From: UBA1479 sp002706405
GTDB lineage: Bacteria > Pseudomonadota > Alphaproteobacteria > Rhodospirillales > Casp-alpha2
Direction of reading: 5' to 3'
Assembly: GCA_963972255.1 (NCBI GenBank)
Contig: CAXATO010000006.1
Location: 124,001 to 188,000 of the forward strand
Length of the DNA: 64,000 nucleotides
Shown here: one piece after another, positions 50,011 to 59,149 of the stretch
How the letters are laid out: each line of letters opens with the position of its first letter
Numbering within the stretch: position 1 is the first letter of the stretch
Made by a program: the position numbers and the translations under genes
The notes under the pieces: generated by a model
Database searches by the model: none
Seen by the model: the letters and a program-made list of their open reading frames with translations, nothing else
What the model was told of the DNA's origin: nothing

Positions 50011-53000
50011 TTGAAGAAACTCGCCATCGGTCTTTCGGTCTTTTTCGCGCTTGTCATTGGCGTCCTGCTGATCGGTCCCAGTCTGGTCGATTGGAACAGT
50101 TACACGGACGAGATCGCCGATCAGGTCGAAAAAGTGACCGGACGAAAGGTCATCATCGGCGGCTCGGTTTCCGTTCAGGTTCTGCCGCGCCCACACTTGC
50201 ATGTCGCCGATGTACATCTTGCCAACATCACCGGCTCCGAGGACCCCCGCATGGCGTCCTTCGAATCGCTGGAAGTTCGGATCGCGGCGGCGGCGCTGCT
50301 GAGCGGCAAAGTACGGGTCGAGACGGTCAAACTGGTGCGCCCGACGGTCTTGCTGGAGCGTCTGGCCGACGGCCGCGTGAACTGGGATTTCGGGGCGCCG
50401 GGTGCGGCAAAAGGTAACGCGGGGACATCTCAAGCGGCGGCAACGGACAAACCGGCGGCGGCCGTCGGCAGCGGGCGTGCCGGGCCCGGCATTGCCGTGG
50501 ACAATTTCATGGTCGAAGGCGGCACCATCGTCTACCGCGATCTGCAGCGCGGACGGGAAGAAGTCATCACCGGGATCGACGCCCGCGTCGCCGCCGCCAG
50601 CCTGAACGGGCCGGTGGAAAGTGACGGTGCGCTGACCATGGCCGGCCACCGCCTCGCCTATACCTTGAATGTCGCCGAGATCGTCCAGGGGCGCACGATC
50701 CCCTTGGTATTCAGCCTGAAACTGGGCAACGACACGGTGATTCGGATCGACGGCGGCGTCGTCAACGTGCCGGAGAAGCCGCGGCTGCGTGCCAAGATCA
50801 CGGGCAGCGGCCCGAACGTGGCCGAAGCGATCGCGGCGACCGGCGGGCCGACCGATCTGCCCGTGAATCTGGCCAAGCCGTTCACCGTGCTCGGCAATCT
50901 GGAGGCCAGCGTCGATGGCGGCCGTGTCGAGGATCTGGAAATCAAGCTCGACACCATGGAATTCCATATCGCGGCGGAGGTTGCGGCCAGCGACAAGACC
51001 GTGGCGTCCTTGTCGGTCAAATCAGGCTGGGTCGATTTGGACGCGCTGCTGGCACCGGTCCCGCCACCCGCTAAAACCGAGGTGACGGCAAAGCCGGGCG
51101 ACCCGAAGAAGACAGTGGCGGCGAAGCCCGCATCCCCGAAAAAATCCGCGCAACCGAAGGCGGAAAGCGCCTTCGAACTGCCGAAGGATATTCAGGCCAA
51201 TCTGTCGCTCCAGATTGATTCCCTGGTGCTGAAGGGCCAACCCCTGGAAGGCGTCAGCCTAAGTGCCGATCTGGCCAACGGTGAGTTGACCCTCAACCAG
51301 GCGACGGCGCAGCTTCCCGGTGATGCCGATGTGGGATTGTTCGGATTCCTCAGTGCGCGCGACGGCAAGCCCCGGTTCGAGGGTCAGGTCGAAACCCGGG
51401 CCAAGGACCTGGGCCCCGTGTTGGCCTGGGCCATGCCGGGGGTCGCGGTTCCCGCCGCTGCGCTGAAGGATTTCAGCTTCAAGACACCGCTGGTCGTCGA
51501 CGGGAATTACGCGCAGTTGACGGGGATCACCGCCGCAGCCGGCGGCACGAAGCTGACGGGTGCGGCGACGATTGCCCTGCAGGCGCGGCCGTCGTTCGGC
51601 GCCAGCTTGGAATTGGACAAAATCGACCTGGATGCCCTGATGCCGCCCCCGGCGTCTGCCAAGGGTGGTAAGGGCAAGGCTTCGGCCGATGCCGGGGCGG
51701 GCGGCGGTGCGTCGGCAACGCCCGGTGCGACAGCAACAACGGCGGCACCGACGGTCGACCTATTCGCCCCCTTGAAACCGCTGACGACGTTCGACGCCAA
51801 CGTGAAGCTTGCGGTCGGCTCGGCGGTGGTGCGCGGCCTGACGGCACGGAATATTGCGTTGGACGCGACCTTGGCGCGGGGCGAGTTGACCTTGCGCACA
51901 TTGAAGGTCGGCAATGTCGCGGGCTTGAGCACCGCTGTGACCGGCGGACTTTCCGGGCTTGACGGCATTCCCACGGCCAAGGATCTGAAGATCTCCGCCA
52001 GCACCAAGGACGTGGGGCCGTTGGCCAGGGCGTTGGCCTTGGAGCTTCCCGTCTCGGCGGAAGCGCTCGGGGCGGTGTCCGCCAATGCGACCGTATCGGG
52101 CAGCCTGTTGTCGCCGGCGGTGGCCGCCGACCTGGGCGCCATGGGCGGGAAATTCGCCGTTCGCGGGACCCTGCCGATCCTGGCCCTGGCGGGGCAGGAC
52201 CTGCGCCTGGGCGTGTCCGCCCGGCACGGCGATCTGGCCGGCCTGTTGCGGCGCTTCGGTGCGGATTATCGGCCCCAGGGCAAGGTCGGCGGATTTGATC
52301 TGACGGCCCAGGTCACCGGCAATCCAAAGTCCATCCGCGTCGACAATATTGCGGGCAATATCGGGTCAGTGACGGCGGCGGGCAGCCTCTCGCTTGCCCT
52401 TGCAGGGGCCAAGCCGAAGGCGCTGGCCAATCTGGCGCTCGGCCCCGTCGATATCACGCCGTTCCTGCCCGCCAAGCGGGCGGCGGGCCTGCTCGACCGG
52501 GGCTGGGAGATCAACCGGGCACCCGCGGCTTGGGCAGGACCCGGGGTTAATCCGCTGATGGCGATCGCCGCGGCCGTCAGCTCCCGGTGGTCCAAGGCGC
52601 CCATCGATCTCGCGGCCCTGAACGCGCTTGATGCCGCGATCACGGTAACGTCGCCCAAGGTCACTTTTGAAGACGCCTCCCTGGAGACTGCCGATCTGGG
52701 CGCTGCCATCGAAGGCGGTATTCTGAAGGTCGAGCGTCTGACCGGCCGTTTGTTCGGCGGCACGCTGACCGCCAAGGCGACGGCCACCGCCGCGGGCCAA
52801 TTGAGCGCCGCCGGCCAGGTCGTCGGCGCGGATCTAACCCGGGCCGGTAAGGCGCTGGGCAGCGTTGCGGCGGGCAAAGTCAATGCGGACTTTGATCTTA
52901 CGGCGCGGGGCCGCTCCGAAGCCGAGATCGTCTCGTCCCTGGGCGGCAGCTTGAATTTTTCCGGCCGGGATCTGGATGCCGAGGCGCTCAGCGGGTCGGC

Positions 53001-53556
53001 GGAGGCCGGGTTCGGCCTGGGCGGCGTCGTCTTGGCGCTCAACCAATTGGGCGGCACGCTCGGCGGCCCGAAACAGGGCAAGGGCCTGGCCGATGTGGAC
53101 GCCGCGTTCACGATCGCAGGTGGTGTCGCGACCTCCAGCCAACTGAAGGCCGTGACCAACGTGGGCGTCGCCAGCGGTGCCGGCAGCGTCGATCTGGCGG
53201 CATGGACGGTTGATCTTTCGGGCGCCATCCAGCCGGCCCCCAATCTGCTGTCGGCGGTGCTGTCGATCACCACGCGCAAGGGCGTCAACGTGCCGTTCTC
53301 GATCACCGGGAAACTGGACGCGCCGCGCATCAAAGTCGATACGGCGTCCCTCGGGACCGGCGGCATTCCCGTGCCGGGGCTCGACAAGTTGCTGAAGAAA
53401 AAGGGCGTTGGCGACGTTCTTCAGGGCATTCTGGGCGGCGGCCAGACGCAGGAACCGGCTGAGCAGCAGCAACAGCAGCAGCCGACGCCGCAGACCGAGG
53501 AAAAGAAGAAGGTGACGCCGCAGGACCTGCTGCGCGGCATTCTCGGCAAGTTCTGA
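50011..53556 (+). CDS. AsmA-family protein
   Basis: The 1,181-residue protein has an N-terminal membrane anchor (KKLAIGLSVFFALVIGVLLIG), then PSLVDWNSYTDEIADQVEKV and GRKVIIGGSVSVQVLPRPHL, the AsmA N-terminal signature. A Pro/Lys linker lies at ~350-390. The C-terminal AsmA_2 part (~900-1,130) contains NADFDLTARGRSEAEIVSSL and ITTRKGVNVPFSITG. It ends in a poly-Gln tract (EPAEQQQQQQ) and DLLRGILGKF. AsmA proteins are bridge-like lipid transporters between the inner and outer membranes. TTG 50011 is the only sensible start, since the ATG just upstream at 49997 is closed by a stop after five codons. Confidence 0.9.
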   Translation: MKKLAIGLSVFFALVIGVLLIGPSLVDWNSYTDEIADQVEKVTGRKVIIGGSVSVQVLPRPHLHVADVHLANITGSEDPRMASFESLEVRIAAAALLSGKVRVETVKLVRPTVLLERLADGRVNWDFGAPGAAKGNAGTSQAAATDKPAAAVGSGRAGPGIAVDNFMVEGGTIVYRDLQRGREEVITGIDARVAAASLNGPVESDGALTMAGHRLAYTLNVAEIVQGRTIPLVFSLKLGNDTVIRIDGGVVNVPEKPRLRAKITGSGPNVAEAIAATGGPTDLPVNLAKPFTVLGNLEASVDGGRVEDLEIKLDTMEFHIAAEVAASDKTVASLSVKSGWVDLDALLAPVPPPAKTEVTAKPGDPKKTVAAKPASPKKSAQPKAESAFELPKDIQANLSLQIDSLVLKGQPLEGVSLSADLANGELTLNQATAQLPGDADVGLFGFLSARDGKPRFEGQVETRAKDLGPVLAWAMPGVAVPAAALKDFSFKTPLVVDGNYAQLTGITAAAGGTKLTGAATIALQARPSFGASLELDKIDLDALMPPPASAKGGKGKASADAGAGGGASATPGATATTAAPTVDLFAPLKPLTTFDANVKLAVGSAVVRGLTARNIALDATLARGELTLRTLKVGNVAGLSTAVTGGLSGLDGIPTAKDLKISASTKDVGPLARALALELPVSAEALGAVSANATVSGSLLSPAVAADLGAMGGKFAVRGTLPILALAGQDLRLGVSARHGDLAGLLRRFGADYRPQGKVGGFDLTAQVTGNPKSIRVDNIAGNIGSVTAAGSLSLALAGAKPKALANLALGPVDITPFLPAKRAAGLLDRGWEINRAPAAWAGPGVNPLMAIAAAVSSRWSKAPIDLAALNALDAAITVTSPKVTFEDASLETADLGAAIEGGILKVERLTGRLFGGTLTAKATATAAGQLSAAGQVVGADLTRAGKALGSVAAGKVNADFDLTARGRSEAEIVSSLGGSLNFSGRDLDAEALSGSAEAGFGLGGVVLALNQLGGTLGGPKQGKGLADVDAAFTIAGGVATSSQLKAVTNVGVASGAGSVDLAAWTVDLSGAIQPAPNLLSAVLSITTRKGVNVPFSITGKLDAPRIKVDTASLGTGGIPVPGLDKLLKKKGVGDVLQGILGGGQTQEPAEQQQQQQPTPQTEEKKKVTPQDLLRGILGKF

Positions 53557-53574
53557 CACCGTCGGATATCGGAC

Positions 53575-54786
53575 ATGACGAGAGCGACCTTTCCATCCCG
53601 TCTTCTGGACGGATTTGGTTTGGTTTGCGCTCTCGGCGCCGTTCTGTCCCTGCTGTACTATTGGGACCCGACGCGGACGGCGTTCAAGCGTCTGATGCCG
53701 GGGGGCGATGCCCGTTTTGAGCATATCCCGGCGGATACGGCGTCACTGCCTGTCTCGGAATGGGTGACTATTCGCGATGCCGCCGATGTTCGCGACCGGC
53801 GCGGCCGTCTGTTGACGCGAATATTTGGTGCGCCCACCCTGCCCCGAGACCTTATGCCGCAGCGGGTGGTACGGCATATCGAAAAAAACCCCGGCAAACA
53901 TCACACATGCCTTTCGCCGACCGGTCCGGCGGTGGTGCATCTGTTGTCGCGGATGGATACGATCATCATGCGCGCCCTTGCCTGTGAAGCCGCCTACTAC
54001 CGGAGATGGCGCAACCTGGCGGGGATCGACGAATTGACCGGCTATCTCGTCAAAGACTGGTATCCCTATTCCATTGCTTATTTTCGCCCGAAGCGCGGCA
54101 ATGGTCGATTGATCCTGTACCAGCAAGGCCTGGCAGCGACCTATCACGACCAGCATCGGATGATCGAAGGTTGGGTCGGCGAAGGTTATACCGTGGCCGC
54201 GCTCAACATGCCCGGATATGGCGACAACACCTGTTATGACCAGCGCCGCTATTGCCGTGGGACGCTGATGGACGCCCGGTTCGGGACAAAACTCGCGATG
54301 GCCTTCCTGCCGCCGGTGGTGGCCGTCAACTATGCCATGGCAGAGCAACGGTTTCGGCAAATTGCGATGATCGGAGTGTCATCCGGTGCCTGGGTGACCC
54401 TGGTCAGCGCGGCGATTGATCCGCGCATCGGTGTCAGTTTTCCGGTTGCCGGCGTGCTGCCGCTTGCCATGCTGAAGGGTAAGGAGGAAAGCGCCCGCGA
54501 GATCGTTGAGGGCCTGACCGATATTGCCGGGGTACTTGATCTTGCTGTGATGGGTGCCGACCGTTCGGGCCGCCGTCAGGTGCAGATATTCAACCGCTAT
54601 GATCGTTGCTGTTTCTATGGACCGCGGGCGGCGGTGCTGGCGCCCTTGCTTGCGGAAGCCGCCCGAAAGCTGGGCGGCCGCCATCAAGTGTTGTTCGACG
54701 AAACCCATGCCCGGCACAAAATTTCCCGATGGGCGGCGGACCGCATCATGGAAGCGGTCAACGGTAGCGGGACGGCGGCGCCATGA
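53575..54786 (+). CDS. Membrane-anchored alpha/beta hydrolase-like protein
   Basis: The 403-residue product has one N-terminal hydrophobic segment (~12-30), then an alpha/beta-hydrolase core. The oxyanion strand is GRLILYQQGLAATYHD, the nucleophile elbow is GVSSG with S269, and a C-terminal catalytic His is likely in THARHK. Cysteine pairs occur at NTCYDQRRYC and DRCCFYG. The start is 18 bases after the AsmA stop and the end overlaps the next ORF by ATGA, so the three genes form one unit. No substrate can be assigned. Confidence 0.75.
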   Translation: MTRATFPSRLLDGFGLVCALGAVLSLLYYWDPTRTAFKRLMPGGDARFEHIPADTASLPVSEWVTIRDAADVRDRRGRLLTRIFGAPTLPRDLMPQRVVRHIEKNPGKHHTCLSPTGPAVVHLLSRMDTIIMRALACEAAYYRRWRNLAGIDELTGYLVKDWYPYSIAYFRPKRGNGRLILYQQGLAATYHDQHRMIEGWVGEGYTVAALNMPGYGDNTCYDQRRYCRGTLMDARFGTKLAMAFLPPVVAVNYAMAEQRFRQIAMIGVSSGAWVTLVSAAIDPRIGVSFPVAGVLPLAMLKGKEESAREIVEGLTDIAGVLDLAVMGADRSGRRQVQIFNRYDRCCFYGPRAAVLAPLLAEAARKLGGRHQVLFDETHARHKISRWAADRIMEAVNGSGTAAP

Positions 54787-54977
54787 GCCGGGTTTCGCGG
54801 ATCGGTGGTCTTGTCGCGCTCACGGCACTGGTGGTCGCCGCCGGTTTGTGGTGGGAAAGCGGTGCCTGGCAATATGGCGACCTGTCGACCCGGGGATTGG
54901 TACGGGTCGCCGGTTTTTCTTTGGTGGCGCTCGCCTGCCACGGACTGGCGGCCTTGCTGCGGCGGCGCGCCCGTTAG
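54783..54977 (+). CDS. Small two-helix membrane protein
   Basis: This 64-residue protein has two hydrophobic segments (GGLVALTALVVAAGLWW and GLVRVAGFSLVALACHGLAA) and a basic RRRAR tail. Its ATG overlaps the hydrolase stop (ATGA), indicating translational coupling. Its TAG interlocks with the stop of the convergent ribbon-helix-helix gene in TTAG at 54974-54977. Function unknown. Confidence 0.6.
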   Translation: MSRVSRIGGLVALTALVVAAGLWWESGAWQYGDLSTRGLVRVAGFSLVALACHGLAALLRRRAR

Positions 54978-55204
54978 TCGCGCAAGCTTTGCAGCACGAA
55001 AACCCGGACGGCGCTGGATAGGTTGCCCGTGCGCCCGGCATCGATCTCCGTGACCAGGGAATTGACCGACATCCCGCGCCGGGCGGCGATGGTCTTGAGC
55101 GCATCCCAGAAGATATCCTCCAGCGTCAGGCTGGTGTGATGGCCGGCGACCAGGATGGAGCGCTTGGCCAGGCGGGCGGGATCAGGGGCGGGTTTCATGG
55201 TCAT
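54974..55204 (-). CDS. Ribbon-helix-helix domain protein
   Basis: The 76-residue protein has an RHH-like core: KRSILVAGHHTSLTLEDIFWDALKTIAARRG, then MSVNSLVTEIDAGRTGNLSSAVRVFVLQ. This matches the RHH_4 type common in alphaproteobacteria, some annotated as arylsulfate-sulfotransferase-associated. It is probably a small DNA-binding regulator. The start may be ATG 55204 or 55198; upstream in-frame codons to 55243 look non-coding. Confidence 0.75.
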   Translation of the reverse strand: MTMKPAPDPARLAKRSILVAGHHTSLTLEDIFWDALKTIAARRGMSVNSLVTEIDAGRTGNLSSAVRVFVLQSLRD

Positions 55205-55298
55205 CGGTGTAACGTGCTTTTCCCTTGCCAGTATGGGCCGCATCGCGGCACTCTTTTCGCGTTAAATACGAAAAAAACTTCCCGAGGAGGCCGCCGCA

Positions 55299-55934
55299 AT
55301 GTCGGACCTGACAATCTACGGTACCACGATCAGTCCCTTCACCCGAACGGTGCGCATGTGCCTGGAGGAAAAGGACGAAACCTACCGCATTTATGAATAC
55401 ATGCCCGGCTCCGACGAGCAAAAGCAGGAACATCCCTTCGGCAAGGTGCCGGCGATCCGCGACGCGGACCTGCACCTCTACGAGACCCTGGCCATCTGCG
55501 TCTACATCGATGAGGAATATGCCACGGACCCGCAGCTGCAGCCGCGCGACGCCGTGGAAAAGGCGGATATGTTCCAGCGCATCAGTCTGTACCTGGACGA
55601 AGGCTATCCCAATCTGTTCGCGGGCCTGATTTTTCCGCGCCTGGTCGCTCCCATGCAGGGCAAGCGGGCGGATGAAAGCGACGTTCAGGCCCATCTGCCG
55701 AAGATCGAAAAGTACCTCGCCGTCGCGGATAAGGAACTGCGCGGTCAGCGCTGGATGGTGGGTGAGGAAATGAGCCTCGCCGACTTGTTCCTGGCCCCCG
55801 CGATCTACTACGTGAAGATGACGCCCGAAGGACAGAAGCTGCTGTCCGGGCTGGAAAACCTGTCGGCTTGGTACACGAACATGACCACGGTCGAAAGCTT
55901 CCGCGATACCGCGCCCAAGCTGCCGGGAAAATAA
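55299..55934 (+). CDS. Glutathione S-transferase family protein
   Basis: The product has 211 residues. An N-terminal thioredoxin-like domain (~1-78) has LTIYGTTISPFTRTVRMCLEEK, the cis-Pro turn HPFGKVPAIRD and the Glu-Thr of LYETLAICVYID. An all-helical C-terminal domain follows (LADLFLAPAIYYV N-capping motif). GAGGAGG eight bases before the ATG supports the start. The likely role is glutathione conjugation or reduction of an unknown electrophile. Confidence 0.9.
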   Translation: MSDLTIYGTTISPFTRTVRMCLEEKDETYRIYEYMPGSDEQKQEHPFGKVPAIRDADLHLYETLAICVYIDEEYATDPQLQPRDAVEKADMFQRISLYLDEGYPNLFAGLIFPRLVAPMQGKRADESDVQAHLPKIEKYLAVADKELRGQRWMVGEEMSLADLFLAPAIYYVKMTPEGQKLLSGLENLSAWYTNMTTVESFRDTAPKLPGK

Positions 55935-56043
55935 CCCGGTTCCCGCTTCACGCATGATTGCGGGCTGACGCGTAACCGTCACTTGCACTGCGGAATGGGA
56001 TCTAATATGTTCCTGTTTTGTTCTTATTTGGAAAGACATCATC

Positions 56044-56529
56044 ATGGTCAAACCAATCCCCGACGGCTACACCGCCGTCACGCCCTATATCGTCGTCGAC
56101 GGTGCCGACGCGGCCATCAAATTCTATGAAAAGGCTTTCGGCGCGGTGGAAGTCATGCGCTTGCCCTTGCCGGGCACGGACCGGCTCGGCCATGCGGAAA
56201 TCACCATCGATGGCGCCCATATCATGCTGTCCGACGCCAGCCCCGAATGGGGCACCACGGACCCCAAGACCTTGGGCGGCGTGACGGGTTCCATCTCGCT
56301 TTACGTGGCCGATGCGGATGCGGTTTTCGATCGGGCCGTGGCGGCGGGGGCGACGCCCATGATGCCGGTGACCGACATGTTCTGGGGCGACCGCATGGGC
56401 AAGGTTGTCGATCCCTTCGGTCATCAATGGGGTTTGCTGACCCATACCCGCGACCTGACGGAGGCGGAAATCCGACACGGGTTCGAGGAGGTCATGGCGT
56501 CGGGCGACATGTGCCCGGACGGCAACTAG
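56044..56529 (+). CDS. VOC/PhnB-like glyoxalase-fold protein
   Basis: The 161-residue protein has a single VOC domain of the PhnB-like type: YTAVTPYIVVDGADAAIKFYE, GHAEITIDGAHIMLSD, and FWGDRMGKVVDPFGHQWGLLTH near the end. Metal-ligand candidates are the His of GHAEI and the His/Asp in VDPFGHQW. Function is not known for this subgroup. Its TAG interlocks with the stop of the convergent VOC gene (CTAG at 56526-56529). Confidence 0.85.
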   Translation: MVKPIPDGYTAVTPYIVVDGADAAIKFYEKAFGAVEVMRLPLPGTDRLGHAEITIDGAHIMLSDASPEWGTTDPKTLGGVTGSISLYVADADAVFDRAVAAGATPMMPVTDMFWGDRMGKVVDPFGHQWGLLTHTRDLTEAEIRHGFEEVMASGDMCPDGN

Positions 56530-56927
56530 TCCGTCGGGAACACGACCTCGATCGTCACGCCTTCGGGCCCGGCGCAGAAAATCTGCCGCGCCGCGCCGTT
56601 GGGCAGTTCACGCACCTGATGCTCGATGCCGTGGGTTTTCAGCCGCTCGATCAGGGCCGCGGCGTCCGTCCCCTTGAAGGCCAGATGGTCGACCACGCCG
56701 GTGCCGTCGCGGTCGTCGCCGCCGTGGCCTGAGACGTATCCCCGCTCCCGGTCCGATCCGACCAAGTGGATCACGGCACCCGCGTCTCCGGCATACAGCC
56801 AGTATCCGGGAAACTGAAAGGACGGGCGGTCGCCTTCCGTCAGGCCGATGACCTCGACGAAAAAGTCGCGCATGGCGTCCAGTTCCTTGGCGCGGATGTT
56901 GAAATGGTCGAGGCCGGTAATGGTCAT
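56526..56927 (-). CDS. VOC family dioxygenase/glyoxalase-like protein
   Basis: The 133-residue protein starts at ATG 56927: TGLDHFNIRAKELDAMRDFF is the typical first VOC strand-helix. VVDHLAFKG and GVTIEVVF begin and close the second half. Candidate metal ligands are H (LDHFN), H (VDHLAF) and the Glu of TIEVVF. It is the last gene of the minus-strand run that begins at sspB or fumA, 13 bases after the hydrolase. Confidence 0.85.
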   Translation of the reverse strand: MTITGLDHFNIRAKELDAMRDFFVEVIGLTEGDRPSFQFPGYWLYAGDAGAVIHLVGSDRERGYVSGHGGDDRDGTGVVDHLAFKGTDAAALIERLKTHGIEHQVRELPNGAARQIFCAGPEGVTIEVVFPTD

Positions 56928-56940
56928 GGAAGGACTCCCG

Positions 56941-57570
56941 TCAAAGGTTGGCGCAGAACGCCTGGATGGCGTCGAGGGCCGCATCCCAGTTCTGCTGTTC
57001 CGTTCTCCCCGACGCCTTGCGCGGCTTGAACCCGTGGTCGCCGTCTTCCAGCCATTCCAGGCGGATCGCCTTCGACAGGGGATAGGCGGGCACTTCGTCG
57101 GCGGTGCCGAAAGGATCGCGGGCACCCTGGCAGATCAGCGTCGGGGTGGTAAGCGTTTCCAGATGCGCCGTGCGCAGCTTTTCCGGCTTGCCCGGCGGGT
57201 GAAACGGATAGCCGAGGCAGACCACGCCGCGCACGGGCATTCCTCCGGCTTCCAGGTCCGCCGCCACCATGGAGGCCATGCGCCCGCCCATGGACTTGCC
57301 GCCGATCACCAATCTGTCGCGGCCGATCTGGTCGATGACCTGACGCCAGCATTCCAGCAGTATCCGCGCCGGATTGGGCGGGCGTTTTTTGCCGTCCTCG
57401 CGGCGCTGCGCCATATAGGGAAATTCGAACCGCGCACAGCGCAGCCCCCGCACGGCCAGGCCCTCGGCGAAAGCCTCCATATAGGGGCTGTCCATGGGCG
57501 CGCCGGCGCCGTGGGCCAAGGCCACGGTCAGGGGGGCGGTGTTGGGGCCGGTGAAAACGATATCGGTCAT
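56941..57570 (-). CDS. KANL3/Tex30-like alpha/beta hydrolase
   Basis: The product has 209 residues. ALAHGAGAPMDSPYM is the oxyanion/cap strand, the nucleophile is Ser in IGGKSMGGRMASM, the acid is Asp in CQGARDPFGT, and His is in LEDGDHGFKPRK. This complete triad with the GKSMGG elbow is the hallmark of the KANL3/Tex30 group of dienelactone-hydrolase-like proteins. Substrates are undefined. The start is five bases after the GNAT stop. Confidence 0.85.
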   Translation of the reverse strand: MTDIVFTGPNTAPLTVALAHGAGAPMDSPYMEAFAEGLAVRGLRCARFEFPYMAQRREDGKKRPPNPARILLECWRQVIDQIGRDRLVIGGKSMGGRMASMVAADLEAGGMPVRGVVCLGYPFHPPGKPEKLRTAHLETLTTPTLICQGARDPFGTADEVPAYPLSKAIRLEWLEDGDHGFKPRKASGRTEQQNWDAALDAIQAFCANL

Positions 57571-57575
57571 AAGGT

Positions 57576-58013
57576 CTATAGCATCTTTCTCAGCAAGGCC
57601 GTTCGCGCGACTTCGGCGTACCCCAGGCGGGCATAGAAGGCCAGGGCGTCGTCCCGGGTCAGCGTGCTGTAAAGAGTAACGGAGGGGAGCCCCCGCGCCT
57701 GTGCCCAGCCTTCCGCCCGGTCCATGAGGGCGCGGCCGATGCCGGTGCCGCGCGCCCGCCCATCGACCACCAGGGATTGGACGACGGCCTCCACCGGCTT
57801 TTCAAGGGCGGCGCGGATGAAGATATGCACCAGGCCCAACAGCAGACCGCCCCGTTCGGCGACGAGAACCGCATGGTTGGGATTGGCGGTGACGGTGCTG
57901 AATCGCGCGGCGAAGTCCTCCGCCGAAATGTCGTAGCCCAATTGCGCCATCAGGCCCTGCGTGACCTCAAGGTCGGCGGCATCCATGGCGCGGATGATGA
58001 TGCCACACGTCAC
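57576..58013 (-). CDS. GNAT-family N-acetyltransferase
   Basis: The product is 145 residues from GTG 58013. The first beta strand IIIRAMDAADLEVTQGLMAQ is part of the fold, so the internal ATG at 57986 would truncate it. The acetyl-CoA loop is VDGRARGTGIGRALMDRAEG, and the C-terminal motif is DALAFYARLGYAEV. The GTG overlaps the SDR stop as GTGA, which implies translational coupling. The acceptor is unknown. Confidence 0.88.
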   Translation of the reverse strand: MTCGIIIRAMDAADLEVTQGLMAQLGYDISAEDFAARFSTVTANPNHAVLVAERGGLLLGLVHIFIRAALEKPVEAVVQSLVVDGRARGTGIGRALMDRAEGWAQARGLPSVTLYSTLTRDDALAFYARLGYAEVARTALLRKML

Positions 58014-58750
58014 GGCTTGCCGCCCGACACCCGCAGATTGGCGCAGGCGACGTAGGACGCCGCGTCCGACAACAGGAACAGGATGGCCTGGGCGATTTCC
58101 TCGGGCTTGCCGGCGCGGCCCATGGGCGTCGCGGGGGCGCGGCGGTCGAGCGTATCGCGGGTCATATCCGTTTCCGTCAAGCCCGGGGCGAGAGTGTTGA
58201 CGCGGATGCCCTGGCTGATCACTTCCTGGGCCAGGCCCGTGGAAAAGCTGTTCACCGCCCCCTTGGACGCGGCGTACAGCACGCCGCCGCCAGGCGCGCC
58301 GATGGTTGCCGCACCCGAGGAAATATTGACGATGGCGCCGCCGGCCCCGCCGTTGTCCGTGGACATGCGCTTGATCGCCTGCTGGGCGCACAGGAACAGG
58401 CCCAGCACGTTGACCTCCAGCACCCGGCGGATGTCGTCGGCGGTCAGGGCCTTGACCGGGCCGCGCGGCCCGTGGATGCCGGCGTTGCTGACCAGGCCCG
58501 TGACGGTGCCCAGTTCCTTGTCCACGGTTTCGAACATGCGGATCACATCGGCCTCGACGCTGGTGTCGGCGGCGACGGCAATGGCCTTGCCGCCGGCATC
58601 GGTGATCTCCTTGACCACGGCGTCGGCGGCCGCCTTGTCGGACACGTAGTTGACGCAGACCGCATGTCCGGCCTGACCGGCCAGGATCGCCGTCGCCCGG
58701 CCGATGCCGCGGCTGGCCCCGGTGATGAGGGTGATTTTTTCGCTGCTCAT
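58010..58750 (-). CDS. SDR-family oxidoreductase
   Basis: The 246-residue protein starts at ATG 58750. The cofactor motif TGASRGIGRATA (TGxxxGIG) is followed by NAGIHG, catalytic Ser in VNISSGAA and YAASK (YxxxK). Asn in VNVLGLF completes the tetrad. It is close to FabG-like and glucose-dehydrogenase-like classical SDRs, with probable NADP(H) use. Its start overlaps the VOC stop (ATGA), and its stop overlaps the GNAT start. Confidence 0.9.
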   Translation of the reverse strand: MSSEKITLITGASRGIGRATAILAGQAGHAVCVNYVSDKAAADAVVKEITDAGGKAIAVAADTSVEADVIRMFETVDKELGTVTGLVSNAGIHGPRGPVKALTADDIRRVLEVNVLGLFLCAQQAIKRMSTDNGGAGGAIVNISSGAATIGAPGGGVLYAASKGAVNSFSTGLAQEVISQGIRVNTLAPGLTETDMTRDTLDRRAPATPMGRAGKPEEIAQAILFLLSDAASYVACANLRVSGGKP

Positions 58751-59121
58751 TGTGTTTCTGTCTCCTCCCAAAAGCGTAGCCGGTTGGCGAAGGGGTCGGT
58801 GACCTCCATCACCGTTCCGCCCCAGGGCGCCGGGTTCAGGCCCGGACGGTTGAAGGGGTAATCTTTTCCGGCAAGTGCGCGATGATAGTCCGCCAATCCC
58901 GTCGTGGCGACGAAGACGGTCGCGCCCGGCGTGCAATCGCCGTGATGTTCTGACAGGTGCAGTTTCATGCCGCCCCGGGATACCTGCATGTACAGCGGCG
59001 TGCCGTCCTCGAAACGATGGCGCCAATCAACCTGAAACCCAAGGAAGTCCCGGTAGAACGCCAGGGCCTTGGGTTCGTCGAAGATGCGCAGGATCGGGAC
59101 CGCGAAAAGTTGTTCTGTCAT
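58747..59121 (-). CDS. Glyoxalase superfamily / bleomycin-resistance-like VOC protein
   Basis: The 124-residue protein is a single VOC domain: FAVPILRIFDEPKALAFYRDF, then MQVSRGGMKLHLSEHHGD, and WGGTVMEVTDPFANRLRFWE. The LHLSEHHGD segment is typical of the bleomycin-binding-like subgroup. A resistance role is not implied by the sequence alone. It starts 28 bases after fumC. Confidence 0.85.
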   Translation of the reverse strand: MTEQLFAVPILRIFDEPKALAFYRDFLGFQVDWRHRFEDGTPLYMQVSRGGMKLHLSEHHGDCTPGATVFVATTGLADYHRALAGKDYPFNRPGLNPAPWGGTVMEVTDPFANRLRFWEETETQ

Positions 59122-59149
59122 GGCAAGTTATCCGGCAGTGCCGCTGAGG

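Noticed and set aside
56526..57125. Longer VOC start at 57125
   Set aside because: The extra 66 residues are antisense-like Arg/Ser/Pro sequence overlapping the hydrolase; the VOC fold begins at ATG 56927.
57576..58391. 271-residue version of the GNAT protein
   Set aside because: The upstream part is an out-of-frame reading of the SDR gene; the acetyltransferase fold starts at GTG 58013.
58010..59026. Longer SDR start at 59026
   Set aside because: The added N-terminus runs through the VOC gene in another frame; the SDR fold begins at ATG 58750, which overlaps the VOC stop.
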